Shown here one piece after another: positions 1 through 12,024 of a stretch of 64,000 nt of DNA. The notes below the pieces were generated by a model. It did no database searches, was not told the origin of the DNA, and was given only the letters and a program-made list of their open reading frames with translations. Position 1 is the first letter of the stretch; each line of letters opens with the position of its first letter. Made by a program: the position numbers and the translations under genes. Source of the stretch: Hibiscus mutabilis (lineage: Eukaryota; Streptophyta; Magnoliopsida; Malvales; Malvaceae). The stretch is taken from NCBI GenBank assembly GCA_019671005.1, contig CM033738.1:13728202-13792201 (forward strand), written 5' to 3'.

Positions 1-922
1 ACACCTAAGACACATATTAACACCCAAATCAGGGCATCTATACTTTCATCTTAATATGTGATGTTTAAAAAAATATTATTAGATGGACTTGGCTTACTAC
101 ATCACCCGTGGTTTCAGCTAATGAATGGAAGTTACTTACAAATAAATATATCTTATTGATTGAGATCACTGGGAAGCAGGAAACCTCACTATATTTATGA
201 CACACTTTTACTCTGAAAACTTCACTAGTTTTGTAATATGACTCACTTTTTTGAATTGTTTTGCATCGATCAATTAAACTGTAATTCTAGTATGAATTAT
301 TGTATGATTAATTACAATAGTATCCTTGAATGAGTGATATATGTCTAGAGTTATTAGAAACTTTTAAATTGGTCCAAAATTTTGTTCCAATCTCGAATGT
401 AACCTCTCATGCTCAAGTGAGTATTCGATCGAGTCGAGCAAATTTTTTTAATTAGTTGAGTTGATGAGTCTTATTTTAGCATTTAAACTTTATTTTAATT
501 TTTTTTAAGTTGAGTTTATAAAATTCGAGTCGAGTATAGTCGATAGAGTTATTGTTCAAATTTAATTGTATATATTTATAATGTTATGGTACTAATTGGT
601 TCCAATTTAAACGGCTTTTTATAATCATATCGATATACATATATCTTTTTTCATAGTTGTTTACAAGTGTAAGATGTGTAATGTTATTAAATAAATCAAA
701 TATCATCTAAAATATATAATATATTTATAATATTTTTTAAAATAAGAGATTTTGAGAGAGAGAATATATTGATGGGAGTATAGAAAAATCAAGAAATTGA
801 TAGAAATAATGAATTTAAAAAGAGTTGCAGTTAGATGAAGGAATTGAATAAAATACAAAGTTGTGAGACTAAATTGAAAAAATAGGATATTTGTTTTCAA
901 AAAATAGAATTTAAGTTACATG
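1..922. other. AT-rich intergenic sequence, no gene seen
   Basis: No supported coding region. The sequence is strongly AT-rich with short ORFs only. Around 410-560 it has several GAGTCGAG / GAGTTGAG-like words, which suggests a degenerate dispersed repeat, but no termini or target duplication could be defined. Confidence 0.5.
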
Positions 923-1292
923 TGTAATCTAGTTATTTATAGTAGTTGGGCGTTTACTCTCGTATAACGAGGCCTTTAAAATCTACTCGCGTTTATAACC
1001 AAATTTTAATTTAATCGCCACTTTAATCCGGAAAGTCTAATATTAATAAAGCGGTAATTATTAAAGTACCAATTTTTGGGCGGTGTGGAGATACTAATCC
1101 TTCCCCATCCGTAACTGACTCCCGAACCCATTAATTTTAAATCTCTGATTTTTACGGTGTCCGGCCTACTTAAGTGGCCAGTGGCAACTCCATTTTTAAA
1201 TAAAACACGAGTTTTATAAAACTCCACGTAGAAGAAAATATTTTCCAAACAAATAAAAAATATATTTTTTAACGAGAAAAAACATCGCTACA
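923..1292 (-). mobile_element. LTR fragment of the Tat/Ogre-like family, minus strand
   Basis: Read on the minus strand it starts TGTAGCGATG at 1292 and carries the same conserved block as the LTRs at 33569-36166 and 60265-61300: a 'gagttgccac' word, 'ggccggacacc', 'gggttcgggagtc', then 'ggggaaggattag' and 'cgcccaaaaattggtac'. The left edge (TGTAATCT at 923) resembles the reverse complement of the family's GATTACA end, so this may be an internally deleted solo LTR. No matching target duplication was found. The lineage name is inferred from LTR style. Confidence 0.6.
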
Positions 1293-1422
1293 GTTATTAT
1301 ACAAATATTTTTAAGAGATAACTACAAACATAATGACTAGATTTAGAAAAATAAGCTTCACGGTGACTGAGTCATTACTCATTGTATCTTAGCCTTAAGG
1401 GATGAAAGAATGGTAAAAGTAA

Positions 1423-1816
1423 TTGACTAGCAAACGTCGATGACAAGCCAAGGGTAAAAGATCTCCCATGACGCGTATACGCAAACAAAAACATGGAATC
1501 GGTCACATTGGCGAAGCAACCATTTTTTAATGTACATCCAACGGTGAAGACAAAGGTTCTTAACAGGAGTTGGAGAAAGGCTTGACTTGACTGAGTCATT
1601 GAGAATCAAGGCCATAAATTTAATCATATAACAAAACAAAGTTTGATTATTATATTAAACCCTTGATTTTTATTTTACTTTCATGCAAGTTTTAAGTTGT
1701 TTTTTTTTAAAAAAAACTGTGTTTGGTTTTTATGGATTAATGGAATAATAATACTATAATATTGTCTTGGTCACATGGTGATTTCTTGAGGGAAAACACA
1801 CAAAAGAACAAGTCAA
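1423..1816 (+). promoter_or_regulatory. W-box motifs upstream of the kinase gene
   Basis: Four TTGACT motifs lie within 800 bp of the kinase start codon: 1423-1428, an overlapping tandem pair at 1582-1587 and 1587-1592, and one on the minus strand at 1811-1816. TTGAC[C/T] is the known binding core of WRKY transcription factors, which commonly control defence genes. That they act on the PBL-type kinase downstream is inference from position. A six-base motif also occurs by chance, but the overlapping pair is less usual. Confidence 0.4.
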
Positions 1817-1961
1817 CAGTCTGCAATGTTTGGTTGGCTGAGGTCCAAAAAGGGCTACTCATAAAGGTAGAAAGGAAGGTGGGAAAGAAAAACAGCAGGC
1901 AGGCAAAATCCAATGGCAAAGTAACCCTTTTTTTGCCTTTGAGTCTTTTACTTGTTGGTTT

Positions 1962-1988
1962 TCATCATCATCATCATCATCATCATCC
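1962..1988. repeat. (TCA)9 microsatellite
   Basis: An uninterrupted trinucleotide run lies about 200 bp upstream of the kinase start codon, in its promoter or 5' untranslated region. A poly-T run follows at about 2068-2085. The short histidine-rich reading frame across it is a by-product of the repeat. Confidence 0.9.
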
Positions 1989-2191
1989 CATACCAAACCC
2001 ACCTTTCAAAAACTGAACCAAAAAGGGTCTGCACAAAAAGGGATCATCTTTATTGATTTCCCTTTTCCCTTTTTTTTTTTTTTTTAGTGGTTGGTTGTGT
2101 TTCATTTTGGGAAGATTGGTCTTTGTAAGAGAAAACAAAGGAAAAGGGGAAATTTTGAGAGAAATAAAGATCTGGGTTTTGTTCTGGTTTG

Positions 2192-4268
2192 ATGGGAGCT
2201 TGCTTGAGCCATCGCGTTAAGTCTGTCAGTCCTAGCACAGGTGAGTCCAATGATGTTTGGTTTTTTGATATTGCTTAAAGCCTTTTTCTTTCGTTGTTTT
2301 GTTGGTTTAAGATGAACTTGCAATCAATGTAAAGGACTTGATTTCTATTTGTGCTTTGAGTGTGTCAATTTGTTTTCTAATCAAAATTTGATAATCACTT
2401 ACAAGCTCAAACTGGAACATGTAACTTTATGTGAAATTAACTGTTGTGTTACAGCAGGTAATTCGAGGAGTGCCAGTAGAAATGGAAACAATTTAAGTAG
2501 TTCAAGCAGGAAGGAGTCTTCAGCTTCTACTCCACAAACTCCCCGGAGTGAAGGAGAGATTTTACAGTCTTCAAATTTAAAGACCTTCACTTTCAGTGAG
2601 CTGAGGACAGCCACGAGAAACTTCAGACCAGACAGTGTCCTAGGAGAAGGTGGGTTTGGTTCTGTCTTCAAAGGATGGATCGATGAACATTCACTCAAAC
2701 CTACCAAACCTGGTACTGGCATAATCATTGCTGTTAAAAGGCTCAACCAAGAAGGATTTCAGGGTCACAAGGAATGGCTGGTTAGTGCTTTTTTCCTTTT
2801 CTTTTAACTCTAAAGTGTCTGGTTAAGCCATTAATTGGGCTTACCACATTTGCATTCGGACAAAAAACGAATCTAATAGGTTACATTGTTCACACAATAG
2901 TAACAATCTTAAGTTTGGTGAAATTATGATGGTGATTCTCTTAGGATGGTATGATTTGATTTCTTTTACGGTATACAGGCTGAAATCAACTATCTTGGAC
3001 AATTGCATCACCCTAATCTTGTAAAGTTGATTGGTTACTGCGTAGAGGATGAGCACCGGCTTCTGGTATACGAGTTCATGGTTCGGGGTAGCATGGAGAA
3101 TCATTTATTTAGGAGTGAGTTTCCTTATATTACTGAAACATTCATTTAATTTGTGCAATGTAGTGAAAAACATGTCTCCATCTACTGTACCTAATTTAAT
3201 ATCGAAAACAGGGGGGTCACACGTTCCGCCACTTCCTTGGGGCATCCGGATGAAGGTTGCGCTTGGTGCTGCCAAAGGACTTGCTTTCCTTCACAATGCC
3301 AAGACACAAGTCATATATCGTGACTTTAAAACTTCTAATATCTTGCTTGATTCGGTATGCAACTTAGATAATGTTTTCCCTTTACATTTCTGTGGCATGG
3401 TGAATCTGTTCTGCTTATGTGCTATATACCGCTGTTTCATTCAATATTTGCAGAATTACAATGCAAAGCTCTCCGATTTTGGGTTAGCTAGGGATGGACC
3501 AACTGGGGACAGAAGCCATGTTTCCACTAGGGTCATGGGAACCTATGGATATGCTGCTCCAGAGTATCTAGCCACAGGTAATGCACCCACCTCGCTTTTC
3601 TTATCTAAACTTAGTCCGCCACAATTACTCGGTTTTTATTTTCCACTTTGTGTCTTCTATCTGCATGCATTCTCTCGTTCCGTGGATAGCCAGAGCATTA
3701 AATAATATCCAAAACGACATTTAGGGAATTGGTCTGATTCTGTAAATACTTGGTTCACTTCCCATTGCATTTAGCTCTTTGTATTGGATCTTATGAAATG
3801 AAGTTGATGAATTGTGAGTATTGATATCAATTTGAATTTTTCTATTGGAAAGGTCATTTGACTGCCAAGAGTGACATATACAGCTTTGGAGTTGTTCTAC
3901 TAGAAATGTTATCGGGCCGGCGAGCTATAGACAAGAACAGGCCATCTGGAGAGCACAATCTGGTGGATTGGGCGAAACCTTACCTGACCAACAAACGGAG
4001 GATATTCCGTGTAATAGACACCCGTCTCCAAGGCCAATATTCACTGAACCGGGCGCAAGAAGTCGCTAGCCTTGCACTCCAGTGCTTCGCCGTAGAACCC
4101 AAGTGCAGGCCTAGCATGGATGACGTGGTAACGTCACTCGAGAAGCTTCAGGAGCCAGGTGAGATGCCGAAAAGAAATCAGAAAGAACACTGCAGAAATG
4201 CTGACAACCACTCCAGTTGTAAACCAACCACTTACCCAAAGCCTTCTGCTTCACCGCTTCATGTTTAG
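2192..4268 (+). CDS. Receptor-like cytoplasmic kinase, PBL/RLCK-VII type (six exons)
   Basis: This is a serine/threonine kinase of the BIK1/PBL/APK1 group, which relay signals from cell-surface receptors at the plasma membrane. Exons are 2192-2240, 2455-2780, 2979-3114, 3212-3354, 3454-3577 and 3853-4268; all introns are GT-AG and the frame stays open for 397 residues, a usual length. The start is chosen because it gives MGACLS, a myristoylation (Gly2) and palmitoylation (Cys4) signal typical of the group. The kinase domain shows the glycine loop LGEGGFGSVF (79-88), ATP-binding Lys111, the catalytic loop with YRD in place of HRD (Asp208), DFG at 226-228, an activation segment with STRVMGTYGY, and APE at 253-255. 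A serine-rich linker (about 20-55) precedes it and a polar tail follows. Exon 2 has a tandem NAGNAG acceptor. The C-terminal lobe most resembles PBL9/10/11-like proteins; the exact orthologue cannot be fixed from sequence alone. Confidence 0.93.
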
Positions 4269-4969
4269 ATGAAAACCTTGTGTTGCAGCTGCAATTTTCT
4301 TCCTGATTTGAACATCCATATGAATTGTTTCTGGGATTTAGGCAGGAAACAAGAATACGATTGTGTACAGTTCATTTAAACATTTTAAATCTAGCTCTGA
4401 AATCCATCAAGCACGATTTTAAGAGCATGCATGAATATGATCTCGGCTTTGCTATATATCATACCATCATGAGTGAAAAAAAGTGAAAGATACATGTTTA
4501 AGTTTGTATGAAAATGATATTGAGCTTAGCATATGGTCTTTGCATGCCAATGTAACTAAAGCTGTAAGAATCTTGAGTTTGTTATATTCCATAAGATATT
4601 TGAGATGTATATCTTTTCAAAGATAATTTTTTAAGACCCTATTTTTCTTTCAAAACTATTATCGGAATCCGCTGTCGTAAGAAAACATCTCTGTTTTCAC
4701 CTCCAATAAAGATGATTCACTATGCACATTTATAAGATGTGCCCTACTGTAACTTTTTGAATAAAGATTGAAAACAATAAACAAAGAATTGGGGAACAAG
4801 CATGTGACAGGATTTTTCATTAATTTTATAACTGTTAATTCGGAAAAACAATTCCCCCATAACATCATATGATACAGCAATTATGATGATACCTCATTAA
4901 ATACAGACTTGACAGCAACCTTTTATCGGAAACTAAGAGATGGTGAAATTTTGGAGGTGCCGGGACAGT
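4269..4969. other. 3' flanks of the convergent kinase gene and TRAPPC4 pseudogene
   Basis: Non-coding sequence between two convergent genes. It should contain the 3' untranslated region of the kinase and that of the former TRAPPC4 gene. No further gene or clear repeat was recognised. Confidence 0.6.
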
Positions 4970-5514
4970 TTATTGTCCCAAAAGCACAACCTGTGTAAGG
5001 TTGATGTCAAAGAGTTCGCATCGTATAGGCATCTCCATCTCATAGAAGGGATTCTTCAAAACATAATCTGTGTAAAGCTCATAGACAACTTTCAATAGAG
5101 CCTCCATGTTCTGCGTCCCAGATTCACTAACCAAAAAGAACTTTGTCCCTGTGAATCACAACATATTTGTAAAATCAACATTGTTTAGTTGTCTGCAAAA
5201 TCATGGTATCAGAAAACATGCACGTGAGACTACCTCCCAAACAACCCAGGTTAAATGCATAAAGCGCAACAAGACTAACAACGGGATATCAGTAAACAAT
5301 CCTTCAGGTTTGTCGATTTTCCGATGATACAGTCTCAAGGGTTGAACTTATCATTAACGGCACAATCGGAAATAAAGGGTGTCTTCCTTCTAATTGGTAA
5401 GACTTGATCTCTACCTACTGGCGCAATCAGACAACATATAATTCGATCCTAACATCCCATCTTCAAGTTAAAGCATATAGAAATATGGATATATAATTTA
5501 TATCATGTAAGATG

Positions 5515-8500
5515 CAGTGTTAAAAAGTGCTCAAGGCGCACTAAGGCATCGGGGTCCAACTGCCAAGGCGTAAGGCCCAAGCCTGATCGAAGTAAGGCAC
5601 ACTTTTTGAAATTTAACTATGTACAGATTTTTTTCCAGTTGTAAAGAACAATTAATGTAACGTAAATACTAAATAGTATTCATAAGAACATTTTATGCGT
5701 TAAGCATAACTTCTATGTTCAATTTTATCATAAACCAATCAAGCAGAATTTATAAATGCACATGAAGCATAGTACTAAACAAGAAAAAATAAGGACTATA
5801 AGTTCAACAAAAGATCTTCATTTCACTAAATTACCTTTTTATTGTCCAATCAAAAAACTTATGACATTGTAATAAACAAAATCAGTTATAAAATATTTTT
5901 AAAAAGATATATGATAATATGACATCAAATATAATCATCTTCCTCGGCCAAATTTGCCACCATATCATCTCCATCAAGTGAGTGGTAGCCTTCATCGTCT
6001 TCTTCATCTTCCTTTACTTCTCTTATGGATTCTCTTGAACTACCATCTCTTCCGCCTTGTGTGTTCTGTCCTTGTGTGCTCTCTTTTGATCTCAAGTTAA
6101 ATCGCTATTCATGAACTCCAGCAATAGTCGCAATATGTCTCCAAGTAAGACCTTCATCCTCTTCAAATACAAATTCATCTTGAGCATCTTTATATGTCCT
6201 TTCAGTCAACCATTCATTGCTGTCATCAATATCTTTCAAAGCTATTGGGTCAATTTTATCACGCAACTTGAATCGTTGAACTAATACTCGATTGTACTTC
6301 ACATACACCAAGTCATTTAGCCTAAATTGTGTGAGTCTATTTCTCTTTTTAGTATGAATCTGTGAGAGAAATTTATTTAGTTCATAATTATCAAAAGGAC
6401 AATAACTTAACATCAATAATTACATAAATTTAGTTAACGACTATGACTTACATGCTCAAAAGTGCTCAAGTTTCTCTCACATCTTGATGTACTACAGGCC
6501 AGGATTAAAATTTGATGGCAAATTATTGTAAAGTAATTGTTGAAGAACAATAATGTGCCCATCACTCAGCTGCAACATAAAAATTAGATTTTAAAAAATA
6601 GAAGTATACGATATATCATTTATGAAAAAGAGTTAAATTATTATTACCCGGAGCCTTAGTCTTTCTATGTCTAATAGTCATAAGATTTTCAAATAGTCCA
6701 CGTGCTTGCTTGTAAGGATGGAGCTCTTCTATAATCTTGTCTTGCTTGTCAAGTGCATGGACCAATCTCAGGATACATTTATATAAATCATCTATCACTT
6801 CTTCACATTGCTCAAGTTGAGGATTATCATATAAGAATTCAGGATTAAGAAAGTGGCTAGCAGCATGTAAATGACGATGTAGCTGACATTCTCATCTCTT
6901 AATCTATCATTTTAAAGACTTCAGAGTACTTGAACTCGTTTCCATTAAATGAAGCTGCAATAGCTTCTTTGGCACGATCCATAGTCTCGTATATGTATCC
7001 CATGGCAGGTTTTTTCTCTCCATCAACCTTTCTTAGTGCATGAACTAGAGGACCACTTAACTTCATGCGTATATAGTACCATTTCAAAAAGAAGACATTA
7101 AAATAGTATCAACAACTTTTTCCCCCAATTTCCTTGGCCCATTTGCTATCTCTTCATTCTTGAGATGTAAACATCTTTCTTAATTTATCTTGTTGTTTGT
7201 GTATTGATGAAAGTGTGCTGAAAGGGGTTGCAAATCCTGTCTTCAATGGCCTTAGCAAGTTCCTTTGTTTAATAAATTATCTCATCATATTCAAAAGATT
7301 CGGGCGTTGATAAATAAAGTTATTAATCTGGATTGCCCTATTTAATACTCTATTGATACAGGAATTGCTCCAATATCTTCAAGAATTAGATCAATACAGT
7401 GGGCTGCACAAGGAGTCCAATATAAATGTGGATACTTTGTCATCAAGAGTGCACCTACAGCTATAAAGTTGCTTCCATTATCTGTTATAACTTGTAAAAC
7501 ATTGTCATCACCTACTACATCCTCAATTCTGCTTAGCAGTTCAAATAACTTATCACCAGTTTTTGAATAACTTGATGCATCAATGGACTCAAGGAACCTG
7601 CTTCCTTTTGAACAATTAACTAAAACATTAATAATGTTCCTTCCACACCGATCGGTCCATCCATCCGACATAATAAAACATTCTGTTTTGCCCATTTTTC
7701 TCTATAGTTTCTCATACTCTCGTTGGTATTTGCAACTTCTTTATTCAACGAAGGGACTCTTACTTCATAAGTACTTAGTGGCTTCATTCTAATTTCAGCT
7801 CTAGTGATTGATCGATTGCCACTTTAAAGTTAGGATGGTTAAGAGCATTAAAGAGAATTGCAGCATCATTACACCCATTTGGCAAAATCAGCACATGCTT
7901 TTTTCTTTTGTTCTTTCTTGTAGGTCTCATTAATGGTATTCTACTTACCCGTTGTTTGTGTAGAAGATTTGATAAAAACATCCATTGGACCAACTTGCCT
8001 TGCCCTTTTAACAATTGGATTCATTGTTGTTTTGACTTTTTTTCCCTTTCGGGTCGGATTCTAACACTTGCATTTCATCTTCTTCATCAAAACCATTCGT
8101 TTGATCATATTCATGCTCCAAGTTCATCTTCTCTCGTTCTTGCTTTTTCTTGTCGATGTATTTAATAATTTATTGTCTCACATGCTCAGGACACTTAGTA
8201 CAACCTTTTATGTTTCGATAACCACCTGTTAGATGTTGTTTAAATTTATAAATTCCACCTTTGGCAACTATCGAACAATAATTGCAAGTGACATTATTTG
8301 TGTTCTTAAGATCAGCCAAATAACTATGATTCTAACCCAAATCAGTCATTCTCTCATTTTTCATGTATGTTAACCCAAAAACAGTTTACCCGTTAGGACA
8401 AAAACAAAAGAGAGAGAGGAGTACTTGGTGTCTGGAGATGGAGTCAAAACTTTGTTTTCTTCCACGACAAATTCTTATGTTTTTCTTTTGGCTATTTCCC

Positions 8501-8805
8501 TTTTATAATTTTTTTGTGATTTTTTACCCTAATTCTACTTGGATTGGGCTGATTCAATTAATTAGATTTTATTAATTAACTAGGAGTAGGTATCTAAAAC
8601 ATAATAAAAGAATAAAAACAATAAAAAATACATAAAAGACAAAAACTAGAAAAAGACGGTGCCTTTAGCGCTTTCCACCGCCTTGGTCACTTCTTCACTT
8701 TGCTGCGCCTCCCACCGCTTCATCAAAATTGCGTCACCTACACCCAGACAAAGCGATATTGCACCGCATCGCTGCATCTCAGCTCCCTCGCCTTTTCAAA
8801 CACTG
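5515..8805 (-). mobile_element. hAT DNA transposon with decayed transposase
   Basis: The element is bounded by CAGTGTT...AACACTG ends and flanked by a perfect 8-bp duplication, GTAAGATG (5507-5514 and 8806-8813), both diagnostic of the hAT superfamily. On the minus strand are transposase pieces: a BED-type zinc finger (C..C...H with KCPEHV, about 8190-8310), a linker (7784-8014), the DUF659/catalytic region with IMSDGWTDR and PCAAHCIDL (7342-7695), further pieces (6616-6798, 6899-7087), and a C-terminal part containing NRLTQFRLNDLVYVKYNR (6105-6416). Stops and frameshifts separate them, so it is not autonomous. It sits in the second intron of the TRAPPC4 pseudogene, inside the left arm of a foldback repeat. 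Confidence 0.93.
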
Positions 8806-8813
8806 GTAAGATG

Positions 8814-9155
8814 ATGAATTGAAAATGAAATTGTAAAAATTTATTTATATACAAGTATTTAACGCAATTGGCAATGCTTGCTTTCAACTTTCTTGAAGCT
8901 TGAAAGGTTGCCAGTGAAATAGTCTGTCATTCACTCCATAATAGAATTGCTCAACAAGCATAAAATTACAGAATATTTCACTGACAACAGTTCTAGTACT
9001 ATGCTTTCAAGCTTCAAGAAAGTTGAAAGCAAGCATTGCCAACTGCCTTCAATACATATTAGTCGAGCTTTTCGATATTTGTATATAAGTAAATTTCCAT
9101 AATTTCATTTTCAACTCATCATCTACATGATATAAACTACCAATATCCGGATTTT
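8814..9155. repeat. Foldback (inverted-repeat) element, left arm split by the hAT element
   Basis: A 39-bp perfect inverted repeat (8868-8906 with 9004-9042) lies within longer, more diverged arms (8814-8867 with about 9043-9122). The inner bases also pair (GTTGCCAGTGAAAT with ATTTCACTGACAAC). The outermost left arm (about 5483-5514) lies on the other side of the hAT element, as the word TTTATATCATG there matches the right arm. It behaves like a MITE or foldback element. I could not find a convincing target duplication. Confidence 0.75.
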
Positions 9156-9367
9156 AGGGGGTGACGGGCAATAGCAATTTCCTTTATCAAATCTCGGATC
9201 ATTCAAACAATAGCTGATCAACTCTAGTCTACAACTTTCAGTCAACCGAGTGGAAAAATCAGATCTGCAAATAAGTGGTAGCTCAATTCCCGTACAACAA
9301 GTGGTAGCGATAGTTGTTGTGAGATCGCGTGCACCGAATGCCATAAACTAACCACTCTCAAGCTATC

Positions 9368-9688
9368 TGTAATGAACGACAATTAACTTTCTAAATATAC
9401 TTAATAACCGCTAGATAATTTCAACTACAAATAGGTATTGATATTTCCCAAACAAGAGTCCAATACAATAACCCTGAAGAAAAGAAGAAAGATGAGGTGG
9501 GGAAGAAATGTTTCAGCAATAGATACTAAACCAAAAGGAAAGAAGTAGCCGCAGCCAAATGTTTACCATATTTCCTGCCTTTTTCAACGCCACATTCACT
9601 TATTTATACTAGCCTTAATACCATATAATTAAAATAAACCTAACTCATATTACTTTTCAAACTCTTCATGTGGTCCCCATCCATAACA
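9368..9688 (-). repeat. 3' LTR of the HSP70-carrying element
   Basis: Direct copy of 12025-12346, starting TGTAATGAACG and ending CCATAACA on the plus strand. The two LTRs differ by scattered substitutions and small indels, so the insertion is not recent. Confidence 0.92.
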
Positions 9689-9725
9689 TTACCGTCCCCT
9701 GAAAACGGAACCTTGTCCTCAAGGT

Positions 9726-10580
9726 TCAAGGAGGGAAATCTGAATCTAATTCATCTGCAGCTTTGGCATTAATCTCTAATTTGGTTGGCCTGAAGAGGGC
9801 AAGAATATAGGGTATCTTCCTGTTTACATCAACAACCTTGTTTGCACAAGTTGTTTCCAACCCGAGAGACAATGACGCAACATCCAAAAGCAGCAAATCC
9901 TAAACCTTCTCATTCCCTACCCCACTAAAAATCACATTTTGAACCGCAGCACCAAATGCAACAACCTCACCCGAATTATTGCTCTTGCAATGCTCTTTTT
10001 TGTTGAAAAAATCATGCCACAATTGTTGCACCTTAGGAATCCTCATCACTCTCTCACAAGCAATCCTCAATCTCCTCAATATTGGGAAAATCTCACTGAT
10101 ACCTTTCTTGTTCGTCCCCTTAAACTCCTGAAAAAAATGGTTCACCACTCGTTTGTCCAAATCCTCACCATCCAATTGCGTATAGCTGTCAGTGGTTTTA
10201 ACTTCAAAACTACGTTCTTCAATAGTAAGCAAAAACTCATCAAAACTGCCACCACCTATATCAAAGATCAAAACGTTCTTTCCACCAACACTAATGGCTT
10301 TCTTATCAAGACCATAAGCAATAACAACAACTGTGGGCTCATTGAGGATTCTCATAACATTAAGTTTGACAATAACTTCAGTACCCTTGGTGGCTTGCCT
10401 TTGAGAATCATTGAAGTAAGCCGACACAGTAATGACGACGCTCTTGAGGGTTGGTCTAAGGTAAGCCTCAACCGTTTCACGCATCTTGATTAACACTATG
10501 AACAATATTTCTTCAGCAGCAAATTGCTTTTCTTCGTCTTTGTAATTAACAACCATCATGAGCTTATTCCTAGGTTCAAC
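9726..10580 (-). pseudogene. HSP70 chaperone fragment captured in an LTR element
   Basis: Cytosolic-type HSP70 sequence is clear: VVNYKDEEKQF, AYFNDSQRQATKG, NEPTVVVIAYGLDKK, VLIFDIGGG and a GEDLDKR segment, all from the ATPase domain. Near residue 200 of this fragment the sequence jumps from ACERVMR to VQQLWHDFFNKKE, so an internal block of the usual gene is deleted. An in-frame TAG (9900-9902) follows NEKV, then the frame resumes with DLLLLDV and ends at 9726. Conserved residues are replaced (GGGTFD to GGGSFDE, EPTAAAIAYG to EPTVVVIAYG). There are no introns. It cannot make a working chaperone; it is cargo of the LTR element. Confidence 0.93.
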
Positions 10581-11044
10581 TATAAGAACAATTGTGTCAC
10601 CATGCGTCAAAGTTGTTGAAGAACCAGCTTGCTCAAAGCTCTCAAACATGAGTTTTCATTTGCTTGGATCAATATCATTGTTAATGTCATCAACTTCGAA
10701 CCAAAGAACATTTTTTTGTCTCTCTTGCCAGCCTTCTTCTTTTGGTTTCCATGATGTTTCAATTTCAATAGTTTCTTTTGACCGGCAGAAAATTTCTCAA
10801 AATCACTAGACACATTGGAGTTCTCATGCCATCCACACAGTTTGATATAACTTGATGTTGTGAACTTGATGGAAATGCTTTTAAAATTTGCAAAAGCTTG
10901 AACAACTCTGGTAGAATCTCCTGTCACTTATTCTAAAATTTCATCAGAAAGATCCAGAACAAGCTCCACGTTGTGGTTAGTTCACTGTACAGAGAACATA
11001 TCGAAAAGTCTTTCATTCTATATCAAACTCTCCCTCGAAATACT

Positions 11045-11650
11045 TCACATCTTCCCTCTAGCTCTTCTTTCGGCTTCAAGCACCGGACCATGGAAACCTT
11101 GTGATTCCAACTTGTAAATTGTCGTGAGTTCTCTTACATCAACACCAATAACAACTACTCTTTTAGCATGAGTGTGCTGGTCTTTGTTTTCAGTTGACAC
11201 CATTTTTATTTTGGTTTTCCTAGTAACGTCCACTTCCATGGCACCCAATGCACTACCATCAATTGAAATGTAGTTGCTATCATAGAAAGCTATAAACTTC
11301 CCAAGAATGAACCATTTAGAAATGAAAATGATACCATTTTTAGCTATACTTCTAATGAGATGATTCATAGACTTGCCCATCACCAAAAGTCAAAATAATA
11401 AGGGATCATCCACCTTAACTAATTGCATCTCATTAAACACTTTCTTCAACCATCTATCTAAAAATTTTGTGGATGCAAAATTACTTATAAAGTATGCTGG
11501 TATTGTTCTAGGTCCACCCACAGTAGTGATCTCCACCACTTTGGTGATTTCTATAAGCTTCCAAGGTTCGACCATTGGTTTATGGGTAGTGACCAGGAAT
11601 AGAGGTCTCTCCATCGATCTTTCATTGTTGCTTCATCTTTATAAGAATTG
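11045..11650 (-). other. Unidentified interior of the HSP70-carrying element
   Basis: Two consecutive open stretches on the minus strand (11390-11614 and 11045-11386) have no recognised motif. They do not resemble retroviral gag or pol domains that I know. They may be another captured host fragment or a very diverged gag. Confidence 0.3.
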
Positions 11651-12024
11651 AATCCTTCTATGTCCTGAATCGACTGAATCTGCTAATCATCAAACTCTTC
11701 ATCACAATTTTCAACGCTGGTTTTTAGATGAGTTGGTGTTGACAATTCATCAAACACCTGGTGGGGCTTTGTGATTGAGTCCCTCGATTCTTCATTTTCA
11801 AGGTATAACTTAGACGGCAGTCCCAAGTGTGACGATATAATAGCCAACTGATGTGTTATATTCTAATGTGTCGTTGAAATATGTTGTGCACTTGTTTCTG
11901 CTCTTCGAAGTGGGATTGCAACGAAGCCAACATCTCCTCATGGCGCACTAAGGTGATTTGCAGTATTTTAATCGATTCTGTATGATTCATATTAGCTCTG
12001 AAATCTCTCAATGAAAACACCAAA

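Noticed and set aside
1762..2016. Histidine-rich reading frame upstream of the kinase
   Set aside because: The histidines come from the (TCA)n microsatellite; the frame has no domain and lies in the kinase promoter.
9900..10649. Functional HSP70 gene
   Set aside because: Internal deletion, in-frame stop, changed ATP-site residues and location inside an LTR element.
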